From assembly GCF_012912005.1 (NCBI RefSeq), contig NZ_JABBEA010000004.1:248001-312000 (forward strand): 64,000 nucleotides of DNA, read 5' to 3'. A program made the translations under genes and the position numbers. The notes beneath the pieces are model-generated. The model was not told where the DNA came from and did not search any database. It was given only the letters and a program-made list of their open reading frames with translations. Shown here piece by piece: positions 63,407-64,000 of this stretch. Positions within the stretch are counted from its first letter, which is position 1. Each line of letters starts with the position of its first letter. The DNA is from Paenibacillus sp. SZ31. Lineage in GTDB: Bacteria; Bacillota; Bacilli; Paenibacillales; Paenibacillaceae.

Positions 63407-64000
63407 ATGAAACATCTACTTCCAGATTTAATGTCTTTATTGCGTACGGATATGGCCACTCTGGATACAGGTCTCTCCACGCCTACCATACCGTCTTCAA
63501 CATCACTGGCAGATACTATCTCCTTATTCGACACATCTTCTTATCTGTTCATTCAGGATGATGGACCCATATTGGGATATATCGCCGTATCCGATGTTTT
63601 GCATGCCATGATGCATGCGCATCGGCTAATAGAGGCCTATTTTGAGACCACATTGGAAACAGCAGGTTCAGCACTGACCTTAATCAATGAAGAAGCCAAG
63701 GTGGCCTACTGGACATCTGGTGCGGAGCATGTATTTTCAATTAGCAAAAATGACATCATCGGACAGCCTGCCGCAGACTTTTTTCCGCCTGATCGCCTCC
63801 AGTCCCTCAAGACGTTATATACCGGCGAAACAGTCTATCGCAAACAACATCAGCCGAGACCAGATCTGTTCGCTCTGATTAACGCCCGCCCGGTTCAGCT
63901 AGATGGACGCATTGTGGGCGCAGTAGCTGCGGAAGTAGATATCACAACCGAAATCCGATTGCATCAGGAACTATTACATATGACATCCAAAGTTCAACAT
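63407..64000 (+). CDS. PAS-domain regulator, N-terminal part (3' truncated)
   Basis: An open frame of 198 codons that runs off the right edge. GAGGTG stands 6 bases before the ATG. Residues 1-75 look like a CBS-type or similar sensor (SLADTISLFDTSSYLFIQDDG, GYIAVSDVLHAMM). Residues 85-190 form a PAS domain (LETAGSALTLINEEAKVAYW, ISKNDIIGQPAADFFPPD, GRIVGAVAAEVDITTEI) ending in a helical linker. This arrangement is common in sigma-54-dependent activators that control amino-acid catabolism, such as RocR- and PrdR-like proteins. Its place next to sigma-54-type promoters supports that. The AAA+ domain that would prove it lies outside the window. Confidence 0.65.
   Translation, partial: MKHLLPDLMSLLRTDMATLDTGLSTPTIPSSTSLADTISLFDTSSYLFIQDDGPILGYIAVSDVLHAMMHAHRLIEAYFETTLETAGSALTLINEEAKVAYWTSGAEHVFSISKNDIIGQPAADFFPPDRLQSLKTLYTGETVYRKQHQPRPDLFALINARPVQLDGRIVGAVAAEVDITTEIRLHQELLHMTSKVQH

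Overview
The window looks like a chromosomal segment from a Paenibacillus-type Firmicute. The evidence is strong AGGAGG-type ribosome binding sites with ATG, GTG and TTG starts, an SLH-domain protein, a BclA-like spore-surface protein, Bacillus-type small proteins (YqkE, YwaF, EcsC families), many plant cell wall hydrolases, and intrinsic terminators between most transcription units. I saw no rRNA, tRNA, CRISPR array, IS element or prophage.

Layout. 1-3.0 kb: the end of an Fsr-like MFS transporter, a YbaK-type aminoacyl-tRNA deacylase and an EcsC-family protein. 3.1-11.7 kb: an arabinan locus read leftward, with a GH43 arabinofuranosidase, an AbnB-like GH43 lipoprotein, an AraN/AraP/AraQ-like ABC importer without its own ATPase and a secreted AbnA-type endo-arabinanase. 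A divergent ArsR-type regulator with a large C-terminal domain follows. A tandem structured repeat lies at 4.15-4.65 kb. 12-17.7 kb: YafY-type regulator, DinB and YdeI-like proteins, AraC regulator with divergent GH43 xylosidase, SLH protein. 18-23.6 kb: a heterodimeric ABC exporter behind an attenuator-like hairpin, a small membrane protein, an Lrp regulator and an MBL-fold hydrolase. 23.7-26.3 kb: GH51 arabinofuranosidase with a divergent paralogue of the ArsR-type regulator. 26.4-35.3 kb: NlpC/P60 hydrolase, beta-helix protein and the cellulase pair GH48 and GH9, which share their Fn3-Fn3-CBM3 tail.

35.6-41.5 kb: chemoreceptor, PAP2 phosphatase, LCP ligase, acyltransferase and a secreted repeat protein. 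41.7-45 kb: a class I isoprenoid-synthase-like protein followed by a short NHLP-leader peptide precursor ending in a Trp-containing tail, convergent with a membrane histidine kinase. This is the most unusual part of the window. It resembles ComQ/ComX pheromone prenylation but uses a different leader family. 45-55.9 kb: small acidic and membrane proteins, an MFS exporter, a lipoprotein cyclophilin, an SDR enzyme, a YwaF-like protein, a ring-cleaving dioxygenase behind two palindromes, a stalk-domain protein and a second chemoreceptor.

56-64 kb: aspartate ammonia-lyase, RpoN (sigma-54), glutamate-semialdehyde dehydrogenase, proline dehydrogenase, a spore-surface protein and the start of a PAS regulator. 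Sequences fitting the -24/-12 sigma-54 promoter lie upstream of aspA, rocA and the proline dehydrogenase gene, so this end looks like an amino-acid catabolism regulon grouped around its own sigma factor.

The two arabinan/arabinofuranoside loci appear to work together. Secreted AbnA cuts arabinan, the importer takes up oligomers, and AbnB, GH43 and GH51 enzymes finish them. All starts, boundaries and functions are read from sequence alone.
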